Below, in pieces: positions 1 to 5,355 of a stretch of DNA of 12,133 nt (within the stretch, counting starts at the first letter, position 1; each line of letters opens with the position of its first letter). A program made the position numbers and the translations under genes. The notes under the pieces are model-generated. The model saw only the letters and a program-made list of their open reading frames with translations, was not told the DNA's origin and searched no databases. The stretch comes from Burkholderiales bacterium (GTDB taxonomy: Bacteria > Pseudomonadota > Gammaproteobacteria > Burkholderiales > Burkholderiaceae), in contig CANBUA010000131.1 in assembly GCA_947372535.1 (NCBI GenBank), positions 1-12,133 of the forward strand. Reading direction: 5' to 3'.

Positions 1-680
1 TGGACATGGCCCACAAGTTGGGCGTGACCGTGGAAGGCGAACTGGGCTGCCTGGGCAACCTGGAAACCGGTGAAGCCGGCGAAGAAGACGGCATCGGCGC
101 CGAAGGCAAGCTGGACCACAGCCAGATGCTGACCGACCCCGAAGAAGCCGCCATCTTCGTGCGCGAAACGCAGCTCGACGCACTGGCCATTGCCATCGGC
201 ACCAGCCACGGCGCCTACAAATTCTCGCGCAAGCCCACCGGCGACATCCTGGCAATCGACCGCATCAAGGAAATCAACCGCCGCATTCCCAACACCCACC
301 TCGTGATGCACGGCTCCAGCAGCGTGCCGCAGGAACTGCTGGCGATCATCCGCCAGTACGGCGGCAACATGAAGGAAACCTATGGCGTGCCCGTCGAAGA
401 AATCCAGGAAGCCATCAAGTTCGGCGTGCGCAAGATCAACATCGACACCGATGTCCGCCTGGCCATGACGGCCGCCGTGCGCAAGTTCCTGTTCGAGAAC
501 CCCGAGAAGTTCGACGCCCGCGAATGGCTCAAGCCTGCCCGCGAAGCCGCCAAACAGGTTTGCAAGCAGCGCTACATGGAGTTCGGCTGTGAAGGCCAGG
601 GCGCCAAGATCAAGGGCATCCCACTGAGCGAGATCGCTGCCGCCTACGCCAGCGGCAAGCTGGCCCAAGTGATCGCCTGA
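1..680 (+). CDS. fba: Fructose-1,6-bisphosphate aldolase, class II (Calvin-cycle subtype), 5' end outside window
   Basis: Zinc-dependent aldolase that cleaves fructose-1,6-bisphosphate to dihydroxyacetone phosphate and glyceraldehyde-3-phosphate in glycolysis, and runs in reverse in gluconeogenesis or the Calvin cycle; cytosolic. Only the C-terminal 225 residues are here; the first full codon begins at base 3, and by family length roughly 130 N-terminal residues lie upstream. Seen: VEGELGCLG near bases 30-56, whose second Glu fits a metal-site position; SHGAYKF with its His at 207-209; [11 protein letters not shown] with its His at 309-311; and KINIDTDVR near 432-458, the substrate-phosphate/active-site loop. 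The [11 protein letters not shown] stretch and the short C-terminal tail are typical of the CbbA-like subtype common in Burkholderiales. The ATG at base 6 is internal, not a start. The gene ends in TGA and is followed by a hairpin terminator. Family assignment is secure; a role in CO2 fixation cannot be judged from this window. Confidence 0.95.
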   Translation, partial: DMAHKLGVTVEGELGCLGNLETGEAGEEDGIGAEGKLDHSQMLTDPEEAAIFVRETQLDALAIAIGTSHGAYKFSRKPTGDILAIDRIKEINRRIPNTHLVMHGSSSVPQELLAIIRQYGGNMKETYGVPVEEIQEAIKFGVRKINIDTDVRLAMTAAVRKFLFENPEKFDAREWLKPAREAAKQVCKQRYMEFGCEGQGAKIKGIPLSEIAAAYASGKLAQVIA

Positions 681-730
681 ACCCGATGGCTTGACTCGCG
701 CCAGCACCCCTGGGGGTGGCTGGACATTGG

Positions 731-771
731 AGGGCAGGCTGAACAGGTCTGCCCTTGTTGTTTCTCCTTTT
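731..771 (+). terminator. Probable intrinsic terminator after fba
   Basis: Perfect 7-bp inverted repeat AGGGCAG (731-737) and CTGCCCT (749-755) with an 11-nt loop, followed by a T-rich run (756-771) interrupted by G and C. It lies 51 bp past the fba stop and just before the lipase start, so it probably ends the fba transcript. The stem is moderate and the T tract impure, so efficiency may be partial. Confidence 0.55.
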
Positions 772-784
772 CACGGTGGTAGCC

Positions 785-1753
785 ATGCGGTGGCTCAAGT
801 ACCTGGGTGTGGCGCTGTTGGTGTTGCCATGCCTGTCTCTGGCGCTGCTGGGGGCCTCCTTCCTGAGTGCTCCAGCATCGTCCGCGCCGAAGAGCCAGGA
901 CGCGCACACGCGCTACCCCATCGTGCTGGCCCATGGGGTCATGGGCTTTGCCTACATCGGGCAGCAATCGTACTGGCGTGACATCCCCGAGACCTTGCGT
1001 GCCCATGGCGCACAGGTGCATGTGACGCAGGTGTCGGCCTTCAACAGCTCCGAGGTGAGAGGCGAGCAATTGCTGGCGGAGGTGGCGCGCATCCGCCGCG
1101 AAACCGGCGCGGCCAAGGTTCACCTGATTGGCCACAGCCACGGCAGCTTGTCGGTTCGTTATGTGGCGGGTTTACATCCAGAGTGGGTGGCCTCCGTGAC
1201 GTCGGTGGCCGGGCCGACCACGGGCTCCGAGGTGGCTGACTGGTTGGCCAGCGAGATGGATGATGGCACCCTGACCGCCAAGGTGATCCTGGCCTTGGGG
1301 CAGGGCGTGGGGCGCTTGATCAATTGGGCATCCGGCGCATCATTGCCCTTGGATGGCGAGGCCGCCGTGCGCGCGCTGACGTTCTCAGGGGTGAAGGCAT
1401 TCAATCAGCGGTTTCCGGCCGGGGTGCCGACCCAACCCTGCGGCCAGGGCCAAGCCACGGTCGATGGCGTTGACTACTATTCGTGGGGCAGCGTTGGGCA
1501 GTTTTACCGGGCTGTGAACCCGGCGGACTACCTGATGTGGCTGAGCAGCCTGACCTTCAAGCGCGAGGTGGCTGGGCAGAACGATGGCCTGGTGGGGCGG
1601 TGTTCCAGCCACCTGGGCCGGGTCATCCGAGACGATTACCCGATGAACCACTTCCAGTCCGTCAATCAATTGTTGGGGCTGACGGGGCCAGGGGTCGATC
1701 CAGTGGCCTTGTTCCTTGAGCATGCGCAGCGCTTGAAACAAGCGGGCGGGTGA
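785..1753 (+). CDS. Secreted triacylglycerol lipase, Pseudomonas/Burkholderia true-lipase family
   Basis: Alpha/beta-hydrolase predicted to hydrolyse ester bonds of acylglycerols after export. The ATG at 785 (322 aa) is preferred over an in-frame TTG at 755: a GGTGGT stands just upstream and the product then begins with a clean signal peptide (MRWLK, hydrophobic to about residue 27, cleavage probably near 30-36). Seen: oxyanion segment HGVMGF (50-55); nucleophile elbow GHSHG with Ser118; catalytic Asp267 in NDGLVG; catalytic His289 in MNHFQSVNQ; Cys219 and Cys273 at the places of the family disulfide. The Asp-His spacing of 22 equals that of P. aeruginosa LipA. Two aspartates that bind structural calcium in the family seem replaced, by Asn245 and Gln291 (my alignment from memory). 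No lipase foldase gene lies on either side. It sits 41 bp before a GST gene with no terminator between, so co-transcription is possible. Substrate preference is unknown. Confidence 0.88.
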   Translation: MRWLKYLGVALLVLPCLSLALLGASFLSAPASSAPKSQDAHTRYPIVLAHGVMGFAYIGQQSYWRDIPETLRAHGAQVHVTQVSAFNSSEVRGEQLLAEVARIRRETGAAKVHLIGHSHGSLSVRYVAGLHPEWVASVTSVAGPTTGSEVADWLASEMDDGTLTAKVILALGQGVGRLINWASGASLPLDGEAAVRALTFSGVKAFNQRFPAGVPTQPCGQGQATVDGVDYYSWGSVGQFYRAVNPADYLMWLSSLTFKREVAGQNDGLVGRCSSHLGRVIRDDYPMNHFQSVNQLLGLTGPGVDPVALFLEHAQRLKQAGG

Positions 1754-1794
1754 TGGCTTAAGCTGGCGGCCGACTCAACCTGATTGGAGGCCCC

Positions 1795-2466
1795 ATGCTC
1801 AAGCTCTGCGGATTCCCGCTGTCCAACTACCATAACAAGGTCAAGCTGGCCTTGCTGGAAAAAGGCCTGCCATTCGAGGAGGTCCTCGTCGGCGCGGGCC
1901 TGGATGCCATCGACCTGAGCGTCTCGCCGCTGGGCAAGGTGCCTTACTTGCTGACCGAAGACGGGGGGCTGTGCGAAAGCCAAGTCATGCTGGACTACAT
2001 CGAGGCGCGCTGGCCCACGCCGGCCTTGGTGCCGGCCGACCCGTTTGCCGCCGCCAAGGTGCGCGAGATCGCCACCTTCATGGACTTGCACGTCGAGTTG
2101 TGCGCCCGCCAGCTTTACCCACAGGCCTTCTTTGGCGGCAGCCTGCCCGAGAAGTTCACGGCCCGTGTGCGCGCCGACTTGGTCAAAAACCTGGCCGCCT
2201 TCAAACAGGTGGCGGTGATGGGGCCTTACGCGGCTGGTGATGCCTTCACGCTGGCCGATTGTTCGGTCTACCCCAGCCTGCCGCTGGCGGCGCTGGCCAG
2301 CAAGCTGGTCTATGGCGTGGACCTGGTCAACGAGGCCGGCATCGACTGGAAGGCCTACGTCAAACTGATCGAGCAGCGCCCCTCGGCGCAGAAAGTCGCG
2401 GCTGATCGCAAGGGCGACATGGCTCGGGCGACGGCAGCGCAGGCGGCCAAGGTAGCTGGCGGCTGA
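1795..2466 (+). CDS. Glutathione S-transferase family protein
   Basis: Cytosolic two-domain GST, 223 aa, the usual length. The N-terminal thioredoxin-like domain (about 1-78) opens with a beta-strand and the likely active-site loop GFPLSNY (6-12); GKVPYL carries the cis-proline (Pro50), and the glutathione-binding ES pair is at Glu61-Ser62 (CESQVMLDYIE). The rest (about 90-205) is the helical substrate domain. Ser10 is the best candidate for the thiol-activating residue, but the class is not clear from sequence alone and neither is the substrate, so the role could be detoxification, peroxide reduction or dehalogenation-like chemistry. The start is supported by GGAGG (1786-1790) four bases before ATG. 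It follows the lipase by 41 bp; nothing indicates a functional link. Codon use is like that of its neighbours. Confidence 0.9.
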   Translation: MLKLCGFPLSNYHNKVKLALLEKGLPFEEVLVGAGLDAIDLSVSPLGKVPYLLTEDGGLCESQVMLDYIEARWPTPALVPADPFAAAKVREIATFMDLHVELCARQLYPQAFFGGSLPEKFTARVRADLVKNLAAFKQVAVMGPYAAGDAFTLADCSVYPSLPLAALASKLVYGVDLVNEAGIDWKAYVKLIEQRPSAQKVAADRKGDMARATAAQAAKVAGG

Positions 2467-2479
2467 AGCGCTAAAACGT

Positions 2480-2579
2480 AAGGGGCAGGTGGGGTGCATG
2501 GCTTTGCGCATGTCCCCCGGTCGGACTCTGTCCGCCCTCCTCCTTTACTTCGCAAAGTCATGCACCCCACCTACCCCTT
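2480..2579 (-). repeat. Stem-loop element A: 29-bp arms around a 42-nt conserved core
   Basis: Left arm 2480-2508 and right arm 2551-2579 are inverted repeats matching at 27 of 29 positions; one of the two differences would be a G-U pair in RNA. They enclose a 42-nt core (2509-2550). The core, read on the minus strand, matches the core of element B at 37 of 42 positions. Inside the core is a small perfect hairpin, CGGAC-TCT-GTCCG (2522-2534). Arms read AAGGGG..GGTGGGGTGCATG; no T tract follows, so it is not a standard terminator. No transposase and no target-site duplication were seen. Confidence 0.8.
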
Positions 2580-2629
2580 CCTCACAGTGCGGCTGTTGAG
2601 GCGCAGCCACCACGCGATGCCAAGCGGCG

Positions 2630-2717
2630 TGAACTGGGTGGCCGGCGCAGCGAAGTAAAGGAGGAGGGCGGGCGCAGCCCGGCCGGGGGACATGAGCGAA
2701 GCCGGCCATCCAGTTCA
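2630..2717 (+). repeat. Stem-loop element B: same 42-nt core, different 17-bp arms
   Basis: Left arm 2630-2646 (TGAACTGGGTGGCCGGC) and right arm 2701-2717 are complementary at 16 of 17 positions, the odd one being a possible G-U pair. They enclose the 42-nt core at 2653-2694 in the orientation opposite to element A. The core contains a perfect hairpin, CGGGC-GCA-GCCCG (2669-2681), and a purine-rich AAAGGAGGAGGG run. The arms share no sequence with those of element A, yet keep their own complementarity. Confidence 0.78.
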
Positions 2718-2733
2718 TGCAGCCCGCCCTCTC

Positions 2734-2739
2734 TACAAT
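2734..2739 (+). promoter_or_regulatory. Candidate -10 box for purC
   Basis: TACAAT matches the sigma-70 -10 consensus at 5 of 6 positions and lies 32 bp before the purC ATG, giving a leader of about 25 nt. The position 17 bp upstream (2711-2716, CAGTTC) is a poor -35 match and falls inside the right arm of element B. Inference only. Confidence 0.4.
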
Positions 2740-2771
2740 AGCGGTTTCATCGCCTGTCCCGCTGCACCGCC

Positions 2772-3683
2772 ATGACCTCCGCCCTGCACACCTCCGCCCT
2801 GACCTCCCTGCCTTTGCTCGCCCGTGGCAAGGTGCGCGACAACTACGCCGTGGGCAGCGACCGCATCCTGATGGTGGCCTCCGACCGCATCAGCGCCTTC
2901 GACGTGATCATGGGCGAGCCCATTCCCGGCAAGGGCGCCTTGCTCACCAAGATGGCCTTGTTCTGGTTCGAGTTGCTCAAGGACGTGGCGCCCAACCACC
3001 TGACCGGTGACGACCCGGTCAGCGCCGTGACGCCACAAGAGCGCGCCCAGGTCGAAGGCCGCGCCATGCTGGTCAAGAAGCTCAAGCCGCTGCCCGTGGA
3101 GGCCGTGGTGCGCGGCTACCTGGCCGGCAGCGGTTGGAAAGAATACCAACACAACGGCGAGGTCTGCGGCGTCAAGCTGCCCGCCGGCCTGAAGAACGCC
3201 AGCAAGCTGCCCGAGCCCATCTTCACGCCCGCCACCAAGGCCGAGATGGGTGACCACGACGAGAACATCAGCTACGACCAAATGGTCGCCATCATCGGGC
3301 CGGACCTGGCCGCCCAGGTGCGCACCTTGGCGATCCAGCTGTACCAGAAGGCAGCGGATTACGCCTTGAGCAAGGGCATCATCATTGCCGACACCAAGTT
3401 CGAGTTCGGCCTGGACGAGCAGGGGACGCTGACGGTGATGGACGAGGTGCTCACGCCTGATTCCTCGCGCTTCTGGCCCGTCGAGGGCTATCAGAAGGCC
3501 TTCGACGAAGGCAGCAACCCACCCAGCTATGACAAGCAGTTCGTGCGCGATTGGCTGGAGCAGGCCACGGTCAACGGTCAACCCTGGGACAAGACGGCGC
3601 CTTCGCCGGCTTTGCCTCAGGCCGTGATTGACAACACGGCGGCCAAGTACCAGGAAGCGCTGGTTCGTTTGACGGGCGCTTGA
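2772..3683 (+). CDS. purC: Phosphoribosylaminoimidazole-succinocarboxamide synthase (SAICAR synthetase)
   Basis: Catalyses ATP-dependent ligation of aspartate to CAIR, giving SAICAR, in de novo purine synthesis; cytosolic. 303 aa, the length of the yeast Ade1-like branch used by many Burkholderiales, longer than the roughly 240 aa E. coli form. Seen: nucleotide-binding RGKVRDNY (18-25); SDRISAFDV (37-45); first family signature [14 protein letters not shown] (107-120); second signature IADTKFEFG (205-213); and TPDSSRFWP followed by [12 protein letters not shown] near the C-terminus. The ATG at 2772 fits the family N-terminus; no clear Shine-Dalgarno is visible. A second pathway gene (purE/purK often follows purC in this order) is absent: the next gene is engB on the opposite strand, 67 bp away. 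That 67-bp gap has only weak hairpins and no T tract. Confidence 0.97.
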   Translation: MTSALHTSALTSLPLLARGKVRDNYAVGSDRILMVASDRISAFDVIMGEPIPGKGALLTKMALFWFELLKDVAPNHLTGDDPVSAVTPQERAQVEGRAMLVKKLKPLPVEAVVRGYLAGSGWKEYQHNGEVCGVKLPAGLKNASKLPEPIFTPATKAEMGDHDENISYDQMVAIIGPDLAAQVRTLAIQLYQKAADYALSKGIIIADTKFEFGLDEQGTLTVMDEVLTPDSSRFWPVEGYQKAFDEGSNPPSYDKQFVRDWLEQATVNGQPWDKTAPSPALPQAVIDNTAAKYQEALVRLTGA

Positions 3684-3750
3684 TCAAGGGGCCCGTGAGG
3701 CGGGCGGGCCAAGATGCCTCAGCCGGCCTTGGGCGCAGGGCGGCCTCCGT

Positions 3751-4587
3751 TCAATCCTCGAACGAATCTTCTTCGTCGGCGTAACCGTCGTCGCCATCCA
3801 GCATCGGTGGCAAAGCCGCGGCTGCCAGCCGCTCCTGCGCCAGGCGCTGCGCTTCTTCATCGGTCGCCGCCCAGCCCTTGAGGATCTCCGCCACATCGCT
3901 CACACCCAGCTTCTTGAGCGATGAGAAAAGCGTGATGCTGATGTCGGACTCGTCGGTGCTGAGCTCGGCCAGCACGGCCTGGGCCTTGTGCAGCGACTCG
4001 GTCGCTTCCTTGCGGTTGAGCTTGTCGGCCTTGGTCAGCAGCACCAGCAGCTTGACCTCGCCATTGCTCACCCGGGGCGCCACGAATTGCAGCAGTTGTT
4101 TGTCCAGGTCGGTGAAACCGTGGCGCGAATCAATCATTTGCACCACACCCGACAGGCTGCGTCGCACCTCCAGGTAGCGCGCCATCACCTCTTGCCAGCG
4201 CAGCTTGGCCGCGCGTTCGACGGCGGCATAGCCATAACCCGGCAAGTCGGCCCACAACTCGTTGGGCGCATCGCGCGGCCCCACGTGGAAGAGGTTGATG
4301 TGCTGGGTGCGGCCCGGCGTCTTGGAGGCGTAAGCCAGCTGGCGCTGCTGGGCCAGGGTGTTGATGGCGGTGGACTTGCCCGCGTTGGAGCGGCCCACGA
4401 AAGCGATCTCCGGCAGTTCATTGACCGGCAGTTGCTCGATCTTGGCCGCCGTCGTGAAAAAACGCGCCGAATGGGACCAGGCCAGGGCCAACTGGCCCGG
4501 GGTGGCGGGCGCGCTGCTCTTGGGCTGTGGGGTTTTGTGCACCGGACGGGGTGCAGGTTTGGACGACTTGGAAGTTTCTCGGCTCAT
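3751..4587 (-). CDS. engB: Ribosome biogenesis GTP-binding protein EngB (YihA/YsxC)
   Basis: Small essential-type GTPase assisting large ribosomal subunit assembly. Motifs, numbered from the chosen start: G1 GRSNAGKST (65-73), G2 region TPGRTQ (90-95), G3 DLPGYG (114-119), G4 TKAD (185-188), G5 SSLKK (222-226). At 278 aa it is longer than the usual ~200-220: it has a Lys/Pro/Ser-rich N-terminal tail of about 30 residues and an acidic C-terminal tail (about 260-278, ending DEEDSFED); such tails are common in Burkholderiales members. ATG at 4587 was chosen because it starts the MSRETSK tail directly after a TACAAT -10-like box; an in-frame GTG at 4620 exists, but using it would place that box inside the coding region. 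Convergent with purC, divergent from cytochrome c4 across 44 bp. Function is secure, the start less so. Confidence 0.95.
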   Translation of the reverse strand: MSRETSKSSKPAPRPVHKTPQPKSSAPATPGQLALAWSHSARFFTTAAKIEQLPVNELPEIAFVGRSNAGKSTAINTLAQQRQLAYASKTPGRTQHINLFHVGPRDAPNELWADLPGYGYAAVERAAKLRWQEVMARYLEVRRSLSGVVQMIDSRHGFTDLDKQLLQFVAPRVSNGEVKLLVLLTKADKLNRKEATESLHKAQAVLAELSTDESDISITLFSSLKKLGVSDVAEILKGWAATDEEAQRLAQERLAAAALPPMLDGDDGYADEEDSFED

Positions 4588-4592
4588 GGGAC

Positions 4593-4602
4593 ATTGTAGA
4601 AT
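4593..4602. promoter_or_regulatory. Overlapping divergent -10 boxes between engB and cytochrome c4
   Basis: On the minus strand TACAAT occupies 4598-4593, only five bases before the engB ATG; on the plus strand TAGAAT occupies 4597-4602, 29 bases before the cytochrome c4 ATG. They share two base pairs, so the two directions would compete. Neither has a good -35 at 16-18 bp. The gap is only 44 bp, so promoters must lie here or inside the neighbouring genes. Prediction by eye. Confidence 0.4.
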
Positions 4603-4631
4603 CTTCCGACACAGCCTCACCCACCACCACC

Positions 4632-5261
4632 ATGAAACGACTTTTCGAATCGTTCGCCATCGCCGCTTTGACCGTCAGCGTGTCCATGCTGGCCCATGCG
4701 GCGGAACCTGCGAAGTCCACCAAACCGGACGTGGCGGCGGGGGAAGCCAAAGCCACAGCCGTCTGCGTGGCCTGCCACTCGGCCGATGGCAACCGCGGCG
4801 CCGCCACCTTCCCGATCCTGCAGGGCCAGCACGCCCAGTACATCGTCAAGCAACTGACCGAGTTCAAATCGGGCAAGCGCAAGAACGCGGTGATGTCCGG
4901 CATGGCCGCGCCCTTGACCGAGGCGGACATGCGCAACCTGGCGGCCTTCTACCATGGCAAAAAAGCCAAGGATGGCTTTGCCGCCAACAAGGACACCGTG
5001 GCCCTGGGCCAGAAAATCTACCGCGGTGGCATCGCGGCCAAGGCGGTGCCGGCCTGCGCTGGCTGTCACAGCCCCAATGGGGCAGGCATTCCGGCACAGT
5101 ACCCCCGCCTGGGCGGTCAGCATGCTGACTACACCAAGACGCAGCTGACGGCCTTCCGCCAAGGCGAGCGCACCAACAACCCCCAGATGGCGGCGATCGC
5201 TGCCAACCTGAGCGACAAGGAAATCGCTGCCTTGGCCGATTACATCGCGGGTTTGCGCTGA
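4632..5261 (+). CDS. Cytochrome c4, dihaem periplasmic electron carrier
   Basis: Dihaem c-type cytochrome passing electrons toward terminal oxidases in the periplasm. 209 aa: signal peptide (MKRLF, hydrophobic stretch, AHA-AEP cleavage after about residue 23), then two homologous cytochrome c domains. Haem-binding motifs CVACH (Cys45, Cys48, His49) and CAGCH (Cys142, Cys145, His146). Likely distal Met ligands are Met88 or Met91 (VMSGMAAPL) and Met186 (NNPQMAAIA). The repeated PxLxGQHAxY motif after each haem site (61-70, 158-167) is typical of c4. ATG at 4632 was chosen because it begins the signal peptide; longer in-frame starts run back through the engB promoter region. No Shine-Dalgarno is evident. 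The genes that attach its haem (resB, ccsA) follow at once, but a strong terminator separates them. Confidence 0.95.
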   Translation: MKRLFESFAIAALTVSVSMLAHAAEPAKSTKPDVAAGEAKATAVCVACHSADGNRGAATFPILQGQHAQYIVKQLTEFKSGKRKNAVMSGMAAPLTEADMRNLAAFYHGKKAKDGFAANKDTVALGQKIYRGGIAAKAVPACAGCHSPNGAGIPAQYPRLGGQHADYTKTQLTAFRQGERTNNPQMAAIAANLSDKEIAALADYIAGLR

Positions 5262-5302
5262 GTTAACGCCACCCATTAAGCCCTCCAAGGGCGGCACAAT
5301 GC

Positions 5303-5337
5303 GGGCGGGTCTCTTTTGGAGGCCCGCCCTTTTTCTT
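5303..5337 (+). terminator. Strong intrinsic terminator between cytochrome c4 and resB
   Basis: GGGCGGG (5303-5309) pairs with CCCGCCC (5323-5329); inside it a T-G wobble and CTC/GAG pairs extend the stem to 11 bp with a TTTTG loop (5314-5318). TTTTTCTT follows at 5330-5337. It lies 41 bp after the c4 stop and ends 18 bp before the resB ATG. Confidence 0.88.
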
Positions 5338-5355
5338 AGGAACGCCATTTCCCCC

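Larger units (their letters stand above)
2467..2771. other. 305-bp intergenic region between the GST gene and purC
   Basis: No convincing gene. The stretch is nearly filled by two stem-loop elements (2480-2579 and 2630-2717) in inverted orientation, separated by about 50 bp. Downstream of them is a purC promoter candidate (TACAAT, 2734-2739) and a short leader without an obvious Shine-Dalgarno sequence. Short open frames cross the region on both strands, but they run through the hairpins and show no protein-like composition. Confidence 0.8.

Noticed and set aside
755..784. Upstream TTG start for the lipase (332 aa)
   Set aside because: It overlaps the terminator hairpin's right arm, lacks a ribosome site, and would put extra residues before a complete signal peptide that begins at ATG 785.
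2480..2717. Integron attC site, insertion sequence or MITE
   Set aside because: No integrase or transposase, no attC core site sequences, no target duplication seen; arms differ between the two copies, which a simple MITE would not show.
3684..3750. Bidirectional terminator between convergent purC and engB
   Set aside because: Only short imperfect stems (TGAGGC/GCCTCA at 3696-3721, CCAAG/CTTGG at 3709-3732) with long loops and no T tract on either side.
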